Source of the DNA: Evansella tamaricis
GTDB taxonomy: Bacteria > Bacillota > Bacilli > Bacillales > Salisediminibacteriaceae
Direction of reading: 5' to 3'
Length of the DNA: 39,740 nucleotides
Assembly: GCF_019042215.1 (NCBI RefSeq)
Contig: NZ_JAHQCS010000044.1
Span: forward strand, 1 to 39,740
Each line of letters begins with the position of its first letter. Positions within the stretch are counted from its first letter, which is position 1. The translations under genes were made by a program, and so were the position numbers. The notes below the pieces were generated by a model, which made no database searches, was not told where the DNA came from, and saw only the letters and a program-made list of their open reading frames with translations. Shown in pieces: positions 24,583 through 35,861 of this stretch.

Positions 24583-26055
24583 TTATTCTTTTTTTTCTTT
24601 TTCCAATACCGGTGGTTTCCGATGTTTTGTAGCCTGTTCGTATTCATATGCTAAGTGTATTAATTTGGCTTCCGTAAAGGCAGTGCCAGTGAAGGTAATT
24701 CCTACAGGTTCTCCGTTTGGAGTATATCCAGCCGGTACAGTGACAGATGGATAACCTGCTTTTGCTGGAATACCTGCTCCAAAATTGTTTGGAAACAAGA
24801 TGGCATCCAATTGAAATTCTCCGATTGCATAATCAATTCCATTCTCTTTCGATAAATATTGATCCATTTCTATGCTTTTCAAATAGTCAGATTCCGTTAA
24901 AGTTCCACTAGTGTTTTCCGATTCAAGCAGAATTTTCTGGCCGTACTTAAGCATGGAATCTGGATGACTGAAATTAAAATGGATGATGTCAGTTAAGGAC
25001 TGAATCTCCGTGTTCCCGGCATATTCATTTAAATAAGCATTTACTCCAGCCTTGAATTCATAAGTTAAAACATGGTAGGTCCATTTAGCTTCTGTAGAAG
25101 GTATTGTGACATCTACCACCTCTGCCCCTAATGCCGAAAGTTCGTCTATAGCCTTATTAATTACGCTCCTTTTTTCTTCAGATAAAAATTGAAAATAAAA
25201 ATCTCGCGCAATACCAATCTTCATACCAGCTAAACTTTTGATCTCCAAAAGGGAAGTGTAATCAAACATGCCAGATTCGTTTGTTCTAGTAATAGGATCA
25301 TTTTCATCAAAACCAGTTATTGCATTCAACACATAGGCCGCATCTTTCACTGTTCTTGTCATGGGTCCGGCTGTATCCTGGGTATGAGATATGGGAATAA
25401 TTCCTGATCGGCTAATGAGTCCCACAGTGGGCTTAATTCCGACTAATGAATTCTGACTTGCCGGGCTAAGAATAGACCCAGATGTTTCCGTACCTATTGC
25501 AAAACTTGCAAAATTTGCGGCGACGGATGCCCCGGACCCAGAGCTGGATCCACCACAATCAAAGTTCCTTCCATATGGGTTCTTTACTTGTCCCCCTCGA
25601 GAGCTGTATCCGCTTGGCATTCCTTCCGTCATAAAGTTTGCCCATTCTGTCATATTTGTTTTACCTAGTATAATTGCTCCCGCTTCTCTTAGTTTTTGAA
25701 CAACAAAGGCATCTTTTTTTGCATAGGAAGTGGCTAAAGCTAGAGATCCTGCACTTGTGTGCATCTTATCTTTTGTCGCAATATTATCTTTAATAAGAAC
25801 TGGAACACCGTGCAAAGGTCCTCGCGCGCCGAATTGCTTCCTTTCCACATCCAAACTTTCTGCAATTTGCAGGGCATCAGGATTAACTTCCAATACTGCT
25901 TGGATTTCCTGATTATATGTCCCAATCTGGTCTAAATACATAAGCACTAATTCCCGGGAAGTAAGATCATTGGACGCTAATTTTTTTTGTATCTCTTCTA
26001 TTGTAGCTTCCGGTAACCAAGTATCTTTTAATTGTTGTAGATTTGGATTGTGCAC
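24583..26055 (-). CDS. amidase-signature family hydrolase
   Basis: 490 aa. The amidase-signature Ser-cisSer-Lys triad is seen: K89 in VPVLIKDNIAT, S170 in CGGSSSGSG, and nucleophile S194 in GTETSGSILSP. It is not GatA: gatC and gatB are absent and the sequence follows the stand-alone amidase type (LVGIKPTVGLISRSGIIPIS, then TQDTAGPMTRTVKDAA). No signal peptide, so probably cytosolic. Substrate unknown. The GTG start has GAGG about nine bases upstream. It is alone, convergent with yebG and divergent from the pur operon, and looks like an insertion into the otherwise conserved yebG-purE junction. Confidence 0.9.
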   Translation of the reverse strand: MHNPNLQQLKDTWLPEATIEEIQKKLASNDLTSRELVLMYLDQIGTYNQEIQAVLEVNPDALQIAESLDVERKQFGARGPLHGVPVLIKDNIATKDKMHTSAGSLALATSYAKKDAFVVQKLREAGAIILGKTNMTEWANFMTEGMPSGYSSRGGQVKNPYGRNFDCGGSSSGSGASVAANFASFAIGTETSGSILSPASQNSLVGIKPTVGLISRSGIIPISHTQDTAGPMTRTVKDAAYVLNAITGFDENDPITRTNESGMFDYTSLLEIKSLAGMKIGIARDFYFQFLSEEKRSVINKAIDELSALGAEVVDVTIPSTEAKWTYHVLTYEFKAGVNAYLNEYAGNTEIQSLTDIIHFNFSHPDSMLKYGQKILLESENTSGTLTESDYLKSIEMDQYLSKENGIDYAIGEFQLDAILFPNNFGAGIPAKAGYPSVTVPAGYTPNGEPVGITFTGTAFTEAKLIHLAYEYEQATKHRKPPVLEKEKKE

Positions 26056-26257
26056 TTTAATTCCTCATTTCTTTCATTTCATGTTGTCAATCTAATCATA
26101 TTCAATTTGTACTAGAAATACAAAACTTACTACTATGAATTGTTCTTTACTTTCGTTAAGATGTATGGAGGATAAAAAACTATCCTTCTATTTGATTGTC
26201 CTTAATACAAGGACAAATGTGATTGGTAAAGGGTCAATTCCCGCTGCTTATTTCCCA
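26056..26257. other. spacer between the amidase gene and the pur control region
   Basis: About 200 bases. An 8-bp hairpin (TTGTCCTT at 26196 with AAGGACAA at 26209) is present. It must also hold the amidase promoter, which I cannot place. The plus-strand open frame across this region runs through the PurBoxes and is not a gene. Confidence 0.4.
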
Positions 26258-26302
26258 AAAACCGAACGATGGAAGGTTAGTATATATATATCGTTCGAAT
26301 TT
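26258..26302. promoter_or_regulatory. PurBox pair (PurR operator)
   Basis: AAAACCGAACGAT (26258-26270) fits the PurBox AWWWCCGAACWWT except for one base. ATCGTTCGAATTT (26290-26302) is an inverted second box with the same CGAAC core, 19 bases away. Inverted PurBox pairs upstream of purE bind the PurR repressor in Bacillus, whose effector is PRPP. Confidence 0.75.
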
Positions 26303-26305
26303 AGG

Positions 26306-26335
26306 TTGACTTTTGAAATTTACTCTTGTTATGAT
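26306..26335 (+). promoter_or_regulatory. sigma-A-like promoter of the pur operon
   Basis: TTGACT (26306-26311) and TATGAT (26330-26335) are 18 bases apart, directly beside the PurBox pair, so bound PurR could block it. The transcript begins about 20 bases before the riboswitch aptamer. Confidence 0.75.
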
Positions 26336-26363
26336 AGAGGCAGGAAATCTTACAAATTAAATA

Positions 26364-26527
26364 ACCTCATATAAAGTTGGGAATATGGCCCAAAAGTTTC
26401 TACCTGATGACCGTAAATCATTAGACTATGGGGGCGACTTACGGGATTGTGCAGGGAGAATCTCTGCTTTCCGCTGTTGATGACGTGTTCGTATGTCCCC
26501 TTTTTTGGTTAAACGAACACGTTTTTT
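26364..26527 (+). promoter_or_regulatory. guanine riboswitch with terminator, pur operon leader
   Basis: Aptamer 26364-26434: ACCTCATATAAAG, P2 GTTGGG/CCCAA, core GTTTCTACC, P3 TGATGACCGTAAATCA, and GACTATG with the guanine-type C. The terminator stem ACGTGTTCGT (26483-26492) with ACGAACACGT (26513-26522) ends in TTTTTT. This is the B. subtilis purE arrangement. Confidence 0.93.
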
Positions 26528-26579
26528 CTATGTCCAAAAAGGAAAGTTCATAAAATAGATAGATAAGGGAGGCGTCATG

Positions 26580-27065
26580 ATGGCTGCAAAGGTTGGCGTC
26601 ATTATGGGTTCAACATCCGATTGGGATACGATGAAACACACAGTAGCTACACTCGAGGAACTTCAGGTCCCGTACGAGAAAAAAGTAGTCTCTGCCCATC
26701 GAACACCAGATTATATGTTTGAGTATGCAGAAACGGCAAGAGAACGTGGTCTTCAAGTTATTATTGCGGGTGCAGGTGGAGCTGCTCATTTACCGGGGAT
26801 GGTTGCTGCGAAAACTACTTTACCAGTCATCGGGGTACCTGTTCAGTCTAAAGCACTAAGTGGAATGGATTCTTTATTATCCATTGTCCAAATGCCCGCA
26901 GGAGTACCTGTTGCTACAGTGGCTATTGGAAAAGCAGGCGCAATTAATGCAGCACTTTTAGCTTCGCAACAATTATCGGTTCATGATGAGGCTTTAAGAC
27001 AACGTTTAGAAGATAGACGTAAGAGAACGGAAAAAGAGGTATTGGAAAATGGAGATTTAACATGA
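26580..27065 (+). CDS. purE: N5-carboxyaminoimidazole ribonucleotide mutase
   Basis: 161 aa. Converts N5-CAIR to CAIR. Signature GSTSDWDTM near the N-terminus, [12 protein letters not shown], and the [11 protein letters not shown] loop. An ATG at 26577 immediately before is possible, but GGAGG ends only four bases from it and seven from 26580, so the second ATG is preferred. First gene of the operon behind PurBoxes and riboswitch; its end overlaps purK by four bases. Confidence 0.95.
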   Translation: MAAKVGVIMGSTSDWDTMKHTVATLEELQVPYEKKVVSAHRTPDYMFEYAETARERGLQVIIAGAGGAAHLPGMVAAKTTLPVIGVPVQSKALSGMDSLLSIVQMPAGVPVATVAIGKAGAINAALLASQQLSVHDEALRQRLEDRRKRTEKEVLENGDLT

Positions 27066-28189
27066 GAAATAAATGGATAAAACCGGGAAAAACAATTGGG
27101 ATTTTAGGTGGAGGACAGTTAGGCAGAATGATGGCTATTTCCGCGCGGGAAATGGGATATGGTGTTGCGGTGCTGGAACCAACAGCCGATTCACCGTGCG
27201 GGCAAATTGCTGATATAGAAATATTATCCGCCTACGATGACCGGTCTGGAGCAGAACAGTTAGCCAAACACTGTGATGTACTCACGTATGAATTTGAGAA
27301 CATCAATGCTCAAACAGCCTCTTACCTGGAGGAAAACATGTATTTGCCACAAGGAAGTAACCTGTTGTCTATTACACAGGACAGAATATTGGAAAAGAAG
27401 GCTATACAGTCATTCCAAGTTCCAATAGTACCATATGTAGAAGTATCTACTTTCGACGAATTAGAAAAAGGATTATGGGAGTTTGGGTTTCCTGCTGTAT
27501 TAAAAACAACTAGAGGTGGCTATGACGGTAAGGGTCAACATGTTTTCAAGGAAGATTCTGAAGTGCAAAAAGTGTGGAATGAAATGGATAGTAAAGGACC
27601 GTTTGTACTAGAATCGTGGCTTCCCTTTGATAAAGAGATATCGGTCATCGTTACTCGAAGTGTTAATGGAGAACAGAAGACATTTCCAGTAGCAGAGAAT
27701 ATCCATGTGAACAACATATTACATCAGTCCATTGTACCTGCAAGAATTGAGAAGGCTATTGAAGAAGAAGCAGTACGGATTGCTACCCATTTAGCAGAAT
27801 CCTTCCATCTAATTGGTACATTAGCTGTTGAAATGTTCCTATCTAATGATGGACGACTTTACGTGAATGAATTGGCCCCAAGGCCGCATAATTCAGGTCA
27901 CTATACAATTAATGCTTGTGTTACATCTCAGTTTGAACAGCATATCCGAGCCATTTGTGGGTGGCCACTAGGGAGTACGGAATTATTGAAACCAGTAGTG
28001 ATGGTGAACCTTTTAGGACAACATATGACTAAAGTGATGGATCACATAACGGAATTAAAGGGTGGGCATTTACATCTATATGGGAAGAAAGAAGCGAGGA
28101 CAGGGAGAAAGATGGGCCATGTCAATGTCTTGGCAGGGACCGTGGAAGAGGCTTTGGATGAGATAGAGAGATCCCCAATTTGGAGATAG
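27062..28189 (+). CDS. purK: N5-carboxyaminoimidazole ribonucleotide synthase
   Basis: 375 aa, ATP-grasp enzyme that carboxylates AIR with bicarbonate and [15 protein letters not shown] near residue 14 is the N-terminal nucleotide-binding-like loop. The ATP-grasp centre includes [14 protein letters not shown] and [14 protein letters not shown]. The start codon overlaps the purE stop, so translation is coupled. Works with PurE in the two-step bacterial route. Confidence 0.96.
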   Translation: MRNKWIKPGKTIGILGGGQLGRMMAISAREMGYGVAVLEPTADSPCGQIADIEILSAYDDRSGAEQLAKHCDVLTYEFENINAQTASYLEENMYLPQGSNLLSITQDRILEKKAIQSFQVPIVPYVEVSTFDELEKGLWEFGFPAVLKTTRGGYDGKGQHVFKEDSEVQKVWNEMDSKGPFVLESWLPFDKEISVIVTRSVNGEQKTFPVAENIHVNNILHQSIVPARIEKAIEEEAVRIATHLAESFHLIGTLAVEMFLSNDGRLYVNELAPRPHNSGHYTINACVTSQFEQHIRAICGWPLGSTELLKPVVMVNLLGQHMTKVMDHITELKGGHLHLYGKKEARTGRKMGHVNVLAGTVEEALDEIERSPIWR

Positions 28190-28218
28190 ATGAACTAAAA
28201 TAGGAGGAAATAAACCTT

Positions 28219-29517
28219 ATGATTGAACGTTATACAAGACCAGAAATGGGTGCCATTTGGACAGAGGAAAATCGTTTTAGAGCATGGTTAGAAGTGGAGA
28301 TTCAAGCTTGTGAAGCATGGGCAGAATTAGGAGATATCCCAAAGGAAGATGTAAAAAAAATTCGTGAGAATGCTAGCTTCGATGTGGCGAGGATTCTTGA
28401 AATTGAAGAGGAAACCCGTCATGATGTTGTGGCTTTCACCAGAGCGGTATCGGAAACATTAGGGGAAGAAAGAAAATGGGTTCATTACGGATTAACGTCA
28501 ACAGATGTTGTGGATACAGCTTTATCTTATTTACTAAGACAGGCAAATGAAATTCTTGAAAGAGACATTCTTAATTTTATCCACGTCCTGAAAACAAAGG
28601 CAAAGGAACACAAGATGACAGTGATGATGGGACGTACTCACGGTGTTCACGCAGAACCTACAACTTTCGGATTAAAAATTGCATTATGGTATGAAGAGAT
28701 GAAACGAAATTTAGAGCGATTCCGACATGCAGCAGAAGGCGTACGTGTTGGTAAAATCTCAGGTGCAGTTGGAACGTATGCGAACATCGATCCTTTCGTT
28801 GAGAAATATGTATGTGAAGGATTAGGACTTGAGGCGTCACCAATTTCCACTCAAACTCTACAACGTGATCGTCATGCCCATTATATTGCAACCTTATCTT
28901 TGATCGCTTCTTCCATTGAAAAAATGGCGGTTGAAATCCGTGGATTACAAAAAAGTGAAACTCGTGAAGTAGAAGAGTTCTTTGCAAAAGGGCAAAAAGG
29001 TTCTTCTGCCATGCCTCATAAACGTAATCCAATAGGGTCTGAGAACATGACTGGTCTTGCCAGACTCCTTCGTGGTCATTTGGTAACTGCTTATGAGAAT
29101 GTTGCATTATGGCATGAAAGGGATATTTCTCACTCTTCTGCAGAGCGCGTTATTTTACCCGATGCCACGATTACATTGAATTATATGTTAAACAGGTTCA
29201 GTAATATCGTGAAAAACTTAACGGTTTTCCCGGAAAACATGAAGCGTAACATGACTAGAACATATGGATTAATCTATTCCCAGCGTGTTCTCCTTACTCT
29301 CATCGATAAAGGAATGGTTCGAGAGGAAGCATATGACCTTGTTCAGCCTAAGGCGATGGAAGCGTGGGAAAAGGGAGTGCAGTTCCGGTCACTGGTGGAA
29401 TCAGATGAAGAGATAATGAATCATCTTTCAACAGAAGAATTAGATGACTGTTTTGACTACAATCATCATTTAAAACATGTGGATACGATATTTAACAGAC
29501 TTGGTTTAAACAACTAA
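28219..29517 (+). CDS. purB: adenylosuccinate lyase
   Basis: 432 aa. Splits fumarate from SAICAR and from adenylosuccinate, so it serves both IMP and AMP formation. Fumarase/aspartase superfamily: [25 protein letters not shown] with the catalytic His, and the flexible loop signature [17 protein letters not shown] containing the catalytic Ser. AGGAGG upstream. It lies 29 bases after purK and is third in the operon, as in B. subtilis. Confidence 0.97.
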   Translation: MIERYTRPEMGAIWTEENRFRAWLEVEIQACEAWAELGDIPKEDVKKIRENASFDVARILEIEEETRHDVVAFTRAVSETLGEERKWVHYGLTSTDVVDTALSYLLRQANEILERDILNFIHVLKTKAKEHKMTVMMGRTHGVHAEPTTFGLKIALWYEEMKRNLERFRHAAEGVRVGKISGAVGTYANIDPFVEKYVCEGLGLEASPISTQTLQRDRHAHYIATLSLIASSIEKMAVEIRGLQKSETREVEEFFAKGQKGSSAMPHKRNPIGSENMTGLARLLRGHLVTAYENVALWHERDISHSSAERVILPDATITLNYMLNRFSNIVKNLTVFPENMKRNMTRTYGLIYSQRVLLTLIDKGMVREEAYDLVQPKAMEAWEKGVQFRSLVESDEEIMNHLSTEELDDCFDYNHHLKHVDTIFNRLGLNN

Positions 29518-29543
29518 ATGAATGAAGGAACGGAGGGGCTACC

Positions 29544-30272
29544 TTGTTGAAAAAAGGAGCTTGTCTTTACGAAGGAAAAGCGAAACGAATTTATTCCACC
29601 GATGAACATGAAGTGCTATGGGTAGAGTACAAAGATGATGCCACTGCTTTTAATGGCGAGAAAAAAGATGTATTGGAGGGCAAAGGAGTTTTAAACAATG
29701 AAATAAGTTCCCTTCTATTTTCAAAACTAAAAGAGGCAGGTATTCAAAGTCATTTTATCGAGAAGCTTTCCAGTAACGAACAACTGGTGAAAAGAGTGGA
29801 AATCGTTCCGATTGAAGTAGTTGTTAGAAATATAGCGGCAGGGAGTTTAGTAAAAAGGCTTGGGATTGAGAGGGGTACGGAGTTCAACCCAGCAATACTT
29901 GAATTCTATTATAAAGACGATTCCCTAGGCGACCCACTATTTACAGAAGAACATATACGAGTGATGGAACTTGCCAGTGTCGAAGAATTAAGTGAAATCA
30001 GAGAGATAGCATTACATGTAAATGAGCAGTTAAAAGTGATATTTGAGACAATAGGAGTTCAATTAGTAGACTTTAAACTGGAGTTTGGAAGAGAACAATC
30101 AGGTGCTATTCTTTTAGCAGATGAAATTTCACCAGATACTTGCAGATTATGGGATATAAAAACAGGAGAATCCTTTGATAAAGATTTGTTCCGCTTTGAA
30201 CAGGGGAACTTACAGGACGGCTATACAACCATACTATCACGACTTGGAGGAATAAATTCATGTTCAAAGTAA
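29544..30272 (+). CDS. purC: SAICAR synthetase
   Basis: 242 aa. Joins aspartate to CAIR with ATP. Family segments are YEGKAKRIYSTD near the N-terminus, EVVVRNIAAGSLVKRLG, and LADEISPDTCRLWD in the C-terminal part. Two TTG codons stand at the start; the first is taken because GGAGG ends seven bases before it, and the second would remove only one residue. Its last 13 bases overlap purS. Confidence 0.95.
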   Translation: MLKKGACLYEGKAKRIYSTDEHEVLWVEYKDDATAFNGEKKDVLEGKGVLNNEISSLLFSKLKEAGIQSHFIEKLSSNEQLVKRVEIVPIEVVVRNIAAGSLVKRLGIERGTEFNPAILEFYYKDDSLGDPLFTEEHIRVMELASVEELSEIREIALHVNEQLKVIFETIGVQLVDFKLEFGREQSGAILLADEISPDTCRLWDIKTGESFDKDLFRFEQGNLQDGYTTILSRLGGINSCSK

Positions 30273-30514
30273 AAGTTTACACGACTTTAAAAGCCGGAGT
30301 TTTAGATCCACAAGGATCCGCAGTAACTAACTCCCTTCATCATTTAGGTTATGAAGGGGTAGAGGATGTTCGAATCGGAAAAGTGATGACACTCACAATC
30401 AACTCAACAGAAGATAAGATCGAAGAGCTTGTAAAGGAAATGTGTGAAAAGTTATTAGCAAATCCAGTAATTGAAGACTATCGTTATGAAATTGAGGAGG
30501 TAGTCGCACAATGA
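30260..30514 (+). CDS. purS: FGAM synthase subunit PurS
   Basis: 84 aa. Small subunit of the PurSQL complex that turns FGAR into FGAM. It reads [19 protein letters not shown] and ends in [11 protein letters not shown], characteristic of PurS. TTGGAGGAA lies upstream inside purC. It overlaps purC by 13 and purQ by four bases, a stoichiometry-friendly arrangement. Confidence 0.96.
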   Translation: MFKVKVYTTLKAGVLDPQGSAVTNSLHHLGYEGVEDVRIGKVMTLTINSTEDKIEELVKEMCEKLLANPVIEDYRYEIEEVVAQ

Positions 30515-31194
30515 GGTTTGCAGTCATCGTATTTCCAGGTTCAAACTGCGATCTAGATATGTATCATGCTGTAAAAGATGAGCTTGGTGCTGATGTGGAA
30601 TATGTCTGGCATGACGAAACAAGCTTAGACGGCTTTGACGGGGTACTGCTCCCAGGAGGATTCTCCTATGGTGACTATCTTAGAACAGGGGCGATTGCTC
30701 GTTTTTCACCAGTCATGAAGGCTGTTATTAAAGCAGCAGAATCAGGGAAGCCAGTATTAGGAGTTTGCAACGGATTTCAAATTTTACTAGAAGCAGGTCT
30801 TCTCCCAGGAGCGATGAGAAGAAACCAAAACTTGAAGTTTATTTGCCGCCCGGTCTCTTTAATCGTAGAAAACAATGGTACGATTTTTTCCAATGGGTAT
30901 GAATTGGGTCAAGACATTACGGTTCCGGTTGCACACGGCGAAGGAAATTACTATTGTGATGAGGTTACTCTCGAGCAATTAAAAGAAAATAATCAGATTG
31001 TTTTCACTTATAAAGAGAATATTAACGGATCGGTAGAGAGAATAGCTGGAATTACGAACAAAGCTGGAAATGTCCTCGGTATGATGCCTCACCCTGAACG
31101 TGCGGTAGATTCCCTTTTAGGATCAAATGACGGATTGACCTTATTTAAATCGATTTTAACTCATTGGAGGGAACGACATGCAATTACTTCATGA
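30511..31194 (+). CDS. purQ: FGAM synthase glutaminase subunit PurQ
   Basis: 227 aa, class I glutaminase that supplies ammonia to PurL. Nucleophile C86 in [10 protein letters not shown], His and Glu in MMPHPERAV near residue 196, and [19 protein letters not shown]. Its start overlaps purS and its end overlaps purL by 17 bases. GAGGAGG upstream. Confidence 0.97.
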   Translation: MRFAVIVFPGSNCDLDMYHAVKDELGADVEYVWHDETSLDGFDGVLLPGGFSYGDYLRTGAIARFSPVMKAVIKAAESGKPVLGVCNGFQILLEAGLLPGAMRRNQNLKFICRPVSLIVENNGTIFSNGYELGQDITVPVAHGEGNYYCDEVTLEQLKENNQIVFTYKENINGSVERIAGITNKAGNVLGMMPHPERAVDSLLGSNDGLTLFKSILTHWRERHAITS

Positions 31195-33409
31195 ACCATC
31201 TCCCGAGCAAATTAAAGATCTTCGCGTATATGCTGAAATGGGCGTAACAGATGAAGAGTTTGCGCTAGTGGAAAACATTATGGGCAGACTTCCTAACTAT
31301 ACAGAATTAGGATTGTTTTCTGTTATGTGGTCGGAGCATTGTAGTTATAAAAATTCTAAAGTTTTATTAAAAAAGTTCCCTACAACAGGAGAAAAGGTAC
31401 TCCAAGGTCCTGGAGAAGGTGCTGGAATTATTGATATTGGTGATGACCAGGCTGTCGTATTTAAAATAGAAAGCCATAACCATCCTTCAGCCATTGAGCC
31501 TTACCAAGGGGCAGCTACTGGTGTGGGAGGGATTATTCGCGATATTTTCTCCATGGGTGCTCGTCCTGTAGCGATACTGAACTCCCTTCGATTTGGTGAA
31601 TTAACAAAGCCGCGTGTGAAGTTTTTGTTTGAAGAAGTGGTTGCGGGAATCGCAGGTTACGGGAACTGTATTGGTATCCCGACAGTAGGGGGAGAGATTC
31701 AGTTTGATCCCTGTTATGAAGGTAACCCCTTAGTTAATGCCATGTGTGTCGGTTTAATTGATCATAAAGATATCCAAAAGGGGCAGGCCAAAGGTGTTGG
31801 AAACTCTGTCATTTACGTTGGTGCCAGTACGGGGCGTGACGGTATTCACGGAGCAACTTTTGCATCAGAAGAATTAAGCGAAGCATCTGAGGCGAAACGA
31901 CCTGCAGTTCAAGTGGGAGACCCATTCATGGAAAAACTTCTCCTTGAGGCATGTTTAGAAGTTGTGAAAAATGATGCCCTGATTGGCATTCAAGATATGG
32001 GTGCTGCTGGTCTTACCTCTTCATCAGCTGAAATGGCGAGTAAAGCAGGATCAGGCATTGAAATGGATTTAGATAAAGTACCTCAGCGTGAAAAGGGTAT
32101 GACAGCTTATGAAATGATGCTTTCCGAATCGCAAGAAAGAATGCTTCTCGTTGTAAAAGCCGGAAGAGAACAGGAAATAATTGATCTGTTTGAGCGCTGG
32201 GACTTACATGCGACGGTTGTGGGTAAAGTGACAGATGACAAGAAACTTCGTCTTCTTCATAAGGGAGAGGTAGTTGCAGATGTACCGGTTGATGCATTAG
32301 CAGAAGATGCACCTGTATATCACAAACCAAGTGCGGAGCCTGCATATTACCGTGAATTTCAACAACAGCCATCATACAGACCAAATGTTACGGACATGAA
32401 GGAAACGTTAAAAGAATTGTTAAAACAACCTACGATTGCTAGTAAAGAGTGGGTATATGATCAATATGACTATATGGTACGGACAAATACAGTTGTTTCA
32501 CCAGGCTCTGATGCAGCCGTATTGCGTATTCGCGGAACCGAAAAAGCCATTGCAATGACAACAGACTGCAATTCCCGTTATCTCTATTTAGATCCTTATA
32601 TTGGAGGACAGTTAGCTATTGCCGAAGCGTCAAGAAACCTTGTATGTTCTGGTGCTAAACCATTAGGGGTTACGGATTGTCTAAACTACGGAAATCCAGA
32701 AAGACCAGAGATTTTCTGGCAGCTAGAAAAATCAACTGACGGATTGAGCGAAGCTTGTAGAGTACTTGAAACACCAGTTATTGGCGGGAATGTATCTCTT
32801 TACAATGAAAGAAGTGGAGTAGCTGTCTATCCAACACCTGTTATTGGAATGGTTGGTCTCATTGATCATGTTGATCACATCACAAGACAGCAGTTTCAAC
32901 AAGCCGGGGACGCGATCTATGTGTTAGGGGAAACTGGAGAAGATTTTGGTGGAAGTGAACTACAAAAAATGATAGAGGGATCTATATTCGGTCAACCTCC
33001 AACATTTGATATAGAAGTGGAAAAAGAAAGACAAGAGCAAGTATTAAACGCTATTCAAGCAGGAACCGTTTCATCTGCCCACGATTTGGCAGAAGGTGGA
33101 TTCCTTGTGGCATTAGCAGAATGTACTTTCGGAACAGGTTTAGGAGCTTCTGTTCATGTAAATGGTCAAGATCACTTGAGTGAATTTTTTAGTGAAACAC
33201 CTTCAAGGTATGTGCTTTCAGTCTCGAAGGAAAACCGATCACACTTCGAAAAACTAGTTCCAAAAGCAGTGTGCATTGGTGAAGTTACAGAAGAACCTGT
33301 CGTAAAGGTACACAATTCCGAAGGACATATCATTTTAGAAGAACAGGTTACTATACTTGAAGACACATGGAGAGGTGCCATTTCATGTTTGCTGAAATCA
33401 AAGGTTTAA
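31178..33409 (+). CDS. purL: FGAM synthase synthetase subunit PurL
   Basis: 743 aa, the small PurL type that needs PurS and PurQ. ATP-dependent amidation of FGAR. Motifs include [32 protein letters not shown] (active-site His), [18 protein letters not shown], and [24 protein letters not shown] upstream of the ATG within purQ. It overlaps purF weakly at its 3' end. Confidence 0.97.
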   Translation: MQLLHEPSPEQIKDLRVYAEMGVTDEEFALVENIMGRLPNYTELGLFSVMWSEHCSYKNSKVLLKKFPTTGEKVLQGPGEGAGIIDIGDDQAVVFKIESHNHPSAIEPYQGAATGVGGIIRDIFSMGARPVAILNSLRFGELTKPRVKFLFEEVVAGIAGYGNCIGIPTVGGEIQFDPCYEGNPLVNAMCVGLIDHKDIQKGQAKGVGNSVIYVGASTGRDGIHGATFASEELSEASEAKRPAVQVGDPFMEKLLLEACLEVVKNDALIGIQDMGAAGLTSSSAEMASKAGSGIEMDLDKVPQREKGMTAYEMMLSESQERMLLVVKAGREQEIIDLFERWDLHATVVGKVTDDKKLRLLHKGEVVADVPVDALAEDAPVYHKPSAEPAYYREFQQQPSYRPNVTDMKETLKELLKQPTIASKEWVYDQYDYMVRTNTVVSPGSDAAVLRIRGTEKAIAMTTDCNSRYLYLDPYIGGQLAIAEASRNLVCSGAKPLGVTDCLNYGNPERPEIFWQLEKSTDGLSEACRVLETPVIGGNVSLYNERSGVAVYPTPVIGMVGLIDHVDHITRQQFQQAGDAIYVLGETGEDFGGSELQKMIEGSIFGQPPTFDIEVEKERQEQVLNAIQAGTVSSAHDLAEGGFLVALAECTFGTGLGASVHVNGQDHLSEFFSETPSRYVLSVSKENRSHFEKLVPKAVCIGEVTEEPVVKVHNSEGHIILEEQVTILEDTWRGAISCLLKSKV

Positions 33410-34797
33410 ACGAAGAGTGTGGCGTATTTGGGGTATGGGGGCATAAGGATGCCGCCCATATCACTTATTATGGCCTCCATAGTTTGCAGCATCGGGGACA
33501 AGAGGGCGCTGGAATCGTTGTTACAGATGGTGAGAAGCTTAAATGTTATAAAGGAGTAGGACTTGTAAACGATGTGTTTGGTCACGGGGAACTGGAACAT
33601 CTTCATGGTTCAGGTGCGATTGGTCACGTTCGTTATACAACTGCAGGTGCAAGTGATTTAACAAACTGTCAGCCTTTCCTATTTAACTCTCAAACCGGTA
33701 GCCTTGCATTAGCTCATAACGGAAATTTAGTGAATGCAAATGCCTTAAAACATCAATTAGAGCGACAGGGAAGTATTTTTCAGACCACTTCTGATACAGA
33801 AGTAGTAGCCCATCTCATTAAACGCAGTGGGTATGAATCCCTTGCCGAACGGATCAAAAATGCATTAACGATGGTGAAGGGAGCCTATGCCTTCGTCATG
33901 ATGGTTGAAGATAAATTGTTAGCTGCACTGGATCCCAATGGACTGCGCCCCCTTTCCATCGGTAGATTAGGGGACGCCTATGTTATCTCCTCAGAAACAT
34001 GTGCTTTTGATATTATTGGAGCAACCTATGAGCGGGAGGTAGAACCGGGAGAACTCATTATTATCGATGATAACGGGCTTACGAGTGAGCGATTCTCCTT
34101 GTCTCCAAAGCGCTCTATTTGTTCGATGGAATATGTTTATTTTGCTCGTCCCGACAGTAATGTGGACCAAATTAATGTGCATCATGCAAGGAAGAATTTA
34201 GGGAAAGAATTAGCTCTTGAGAAACCAGTAGAGGCAGATGTTGTAACTGGAGTTCCAGATTCTAGTATTTCTGCCGCTATTGGATACGCTGAACAGGCTG
34301 GAATACCTTATGAGCTTGGTTTAATAAAAAATCGTTATGTTGGCCGTACGTTTATTCAGCCATCACAGGAACTTCGTGAGCAGGGAGTAAAAATGAAGCT
34401 TTCTGCAGTACGGGGAGTTGTAGAAGGTAAGCGCGTGGTAATGATTGATGATTCTATTGTTCGTGGAACTACAAGCCGAAGAATCGTCCGACTACTGAAG
34501 GAAGCAGGGGCTACGGAAGTTCATGTCCGAATCAGTTCACCGCCTATTAAAAATTCTTGTTTTTACGGCATTGATACATCCACCAAAGGGGAATTAATTG
34601 CGTCAGAAAAATCGGTGCAACAAATCTGTGATGAAATAGGTGCAGATTCCCTTGAGTTTTTAAGTGTGGAAGGACTCATGAAAGGAATCGGAAGACCTGA
34701 TAATGAGGAAAATCATGGTCAATGTCTCGCATGCTTTACGGGTCAATATCCAACGGAAATCTATCCAGAATCAGACCACCCGTATCAAAAGATATAG
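33385..34797 (+). CDS. purF: amidophosphoribosyltransferase
   Basis: 470 aa. First committed step: PRPP plus glutamine to phosphoribosylamine. It is made with an 11-residue propeptide ahead of the N-terminal nucleophile C12 ([12 protein letters not shown]), as in B. subtilis. Cluster-binding cysteines of the 4Fe-4S type are present in [15 protein letters not shown] and the CxxC of GQCLACF. PRPP loop: [18 protein letters not shown]. The in-frame ATG at 33367 is part of the ribosome site GGAGAGG, so the ATG at 33385 is chosen. The start overlaps the end of purL. Confidence 0.96.
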   Translation: MFAEIKGLNEECGVFGVWGHKDAAHITYYGLHSLQHRGQEGAGIVVTDGEKLKCYKGVGLVNDVFGHGELEHLHGSGAIGHVRYTTAGASDLTNCQPFLFNSQTGSLALAHNGNLVNANALKHQLERQGSIFQTTSDTEVVAHLIKRSGYESLAERIKNALTMVKGAYAFVMMVEDKLLAALDPNGLRPLSIGRLGDAYVISSETCAFDIIGATYEREVEPGELIIIDDNGLTSERFSLSPKRSICSMEYVYFARPDSNVDQINVHHARKNLGKELALEKPVEADVVTGVPDSSISAAIGYAEQAGIPYELGLIKNRYVGRTFIQPSQELREQGVKMKLSAVRGVVEGKRVVMIDDSIVRGTTSRRIVRLLKEAGATEVHVRISSPPIKNSCFYGIDTSTKGELIASEKSVQQICDEIGADSLEFLSVEGLMKGIGRPDNEENHGQCLACFTGQYPTEIYPESDHPYQKI

Positions 34798-34814
34798 GAA
34801 GAAGGGAAACAGCT

Positions 34815-35861
34815 ATGTCAAAAGCGTATGAATCAGCTGGAGTAAACATTGAAGCGGGGTACGAAGGCGTACGAAGAATGAAGAAACATGTGGAATCCAC
34901 AAGGAGAAAAGAGGTCATGGGATCTCTCGGGGGATTTGGAGGATTGTTTGACCTTTCCGGATTTTCGTATGAAGAGCCCGTACTAGTTTCTGGAACAGAT
35001 GGAGTTGGAACAAAGCTTCTTATTGCACAAGAGATGGGAAAACATGACACAATTGGTATTGATGCAGTTGCCATGTGTGTAAATGATATCGCTGTTCAAG
35101 GGGCATCCCCGTTATTTTTCCTAGACTATTTAGCATTAGGGGTTAATGACCCGGAGGTAGTGGAACAAGTAGTTTCCGGTATTGCAGATGGATGTCGCCA
35201 GGCAGGGTGTGCCATTATCGGTGGAGAGACGGCGGAAATGCCTGGATTATATAAACCGGAAGAATACGACGTTGCAGGATTTGTGGTGGGGATTGCGGAA
35301 AAGAAACATCTATTCGATCCGAAAAATGTAAAGGAAGGGGACATTTTGATTGGTCTTCCTTCAACGGGTGTTCACAGTAATGGTTTCTCCTTAGTTCGAA
35401 AGATTGTGAAAAGCCAAGGGCTGACCTGGGATGACTCCTTTGTGGCGTCGGGTGAATCGCAAAAAACAATTGGGGAAGTTCTTTTAACCCCAACGAAAAT
35501 ATATGTGGAAGCTCTCCAACCATTTCTCGGAAAAGGGGTTGTGAAAGCCGCGTCACACATCACTGGCGGTGGGATTATCGAGAATGTTCCCCGTATGGTT
35601 CCAGATGGTCTTGAAGCTGTTATTGATGTATCGTCCTGGGAGGTTCCTTTCATCTTCCGATGGTTAGGGGAAAAAGGGAATTTGAGTGATCGGGATTTAT
35701 ACGAAACGTTCAATATGGGAATCGGATTAGTGTTAGCTGTAGATAAAAATGCTGTAAATATGGTTCTTAAAACGTTGCAGGAAAACGGGGAGACGGCTCA
35801 CGTTATAGGTGAAATCAAGCGTGGCTCTGGTGTTAGCTTAAAAGGGGTTGACACAGAATGA
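34815..35861 (+). CDS. purM: AIR synthetase
   Basis: 348 aa. ATP-dependent ring closure of FGAM to [18 protein letters not shown] near the start, [36 protein letters not shown] and [11 protein letters not shown] are family signatures. An in-frame ATG at 34722 would add 31 residues that run inside purF, so the ATG at 34815 with GAAGGGA upstream is taken. It overlaps purN by four bases. Confidence 0.96.
   Translation: MSKAYESAGVNIEAGYEGVRRMKKHVESTRRKEVMGSLGGFGGLFDLSGFSYEEPVLVSGTDGVGTKLLIAQEMGKHDTIGIDAVAMCVNDIAVQGASPLFFLDYLALGVNDPEVVEQVVSGIADGCRQAGCAIIGGETAEMPGLYKPEEYDVAGFVVGIAEKKHLFDPKNVKEGDILIGLPSTGVHSNGFSLVRKIVKSQGLTWDDSFVASGESQKTIGEVLLTPTKIYVEALQPFLGKGVVKAASHITGGGIIENVPRMVPDGLEAVIDVSSWEVPFIFRWLGEKGNLSDRDLYETFNMGIGLVLAVDKNAVNMVLKTLQENGETAHVIGEIKRGSGVSLKGVDTE

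Noticed and set aside
26135-26374. Plus-strand open frame of 79 codons
   Set aside because: It covers the PurBoxes, the pur promoter and the start of the riboswitch.
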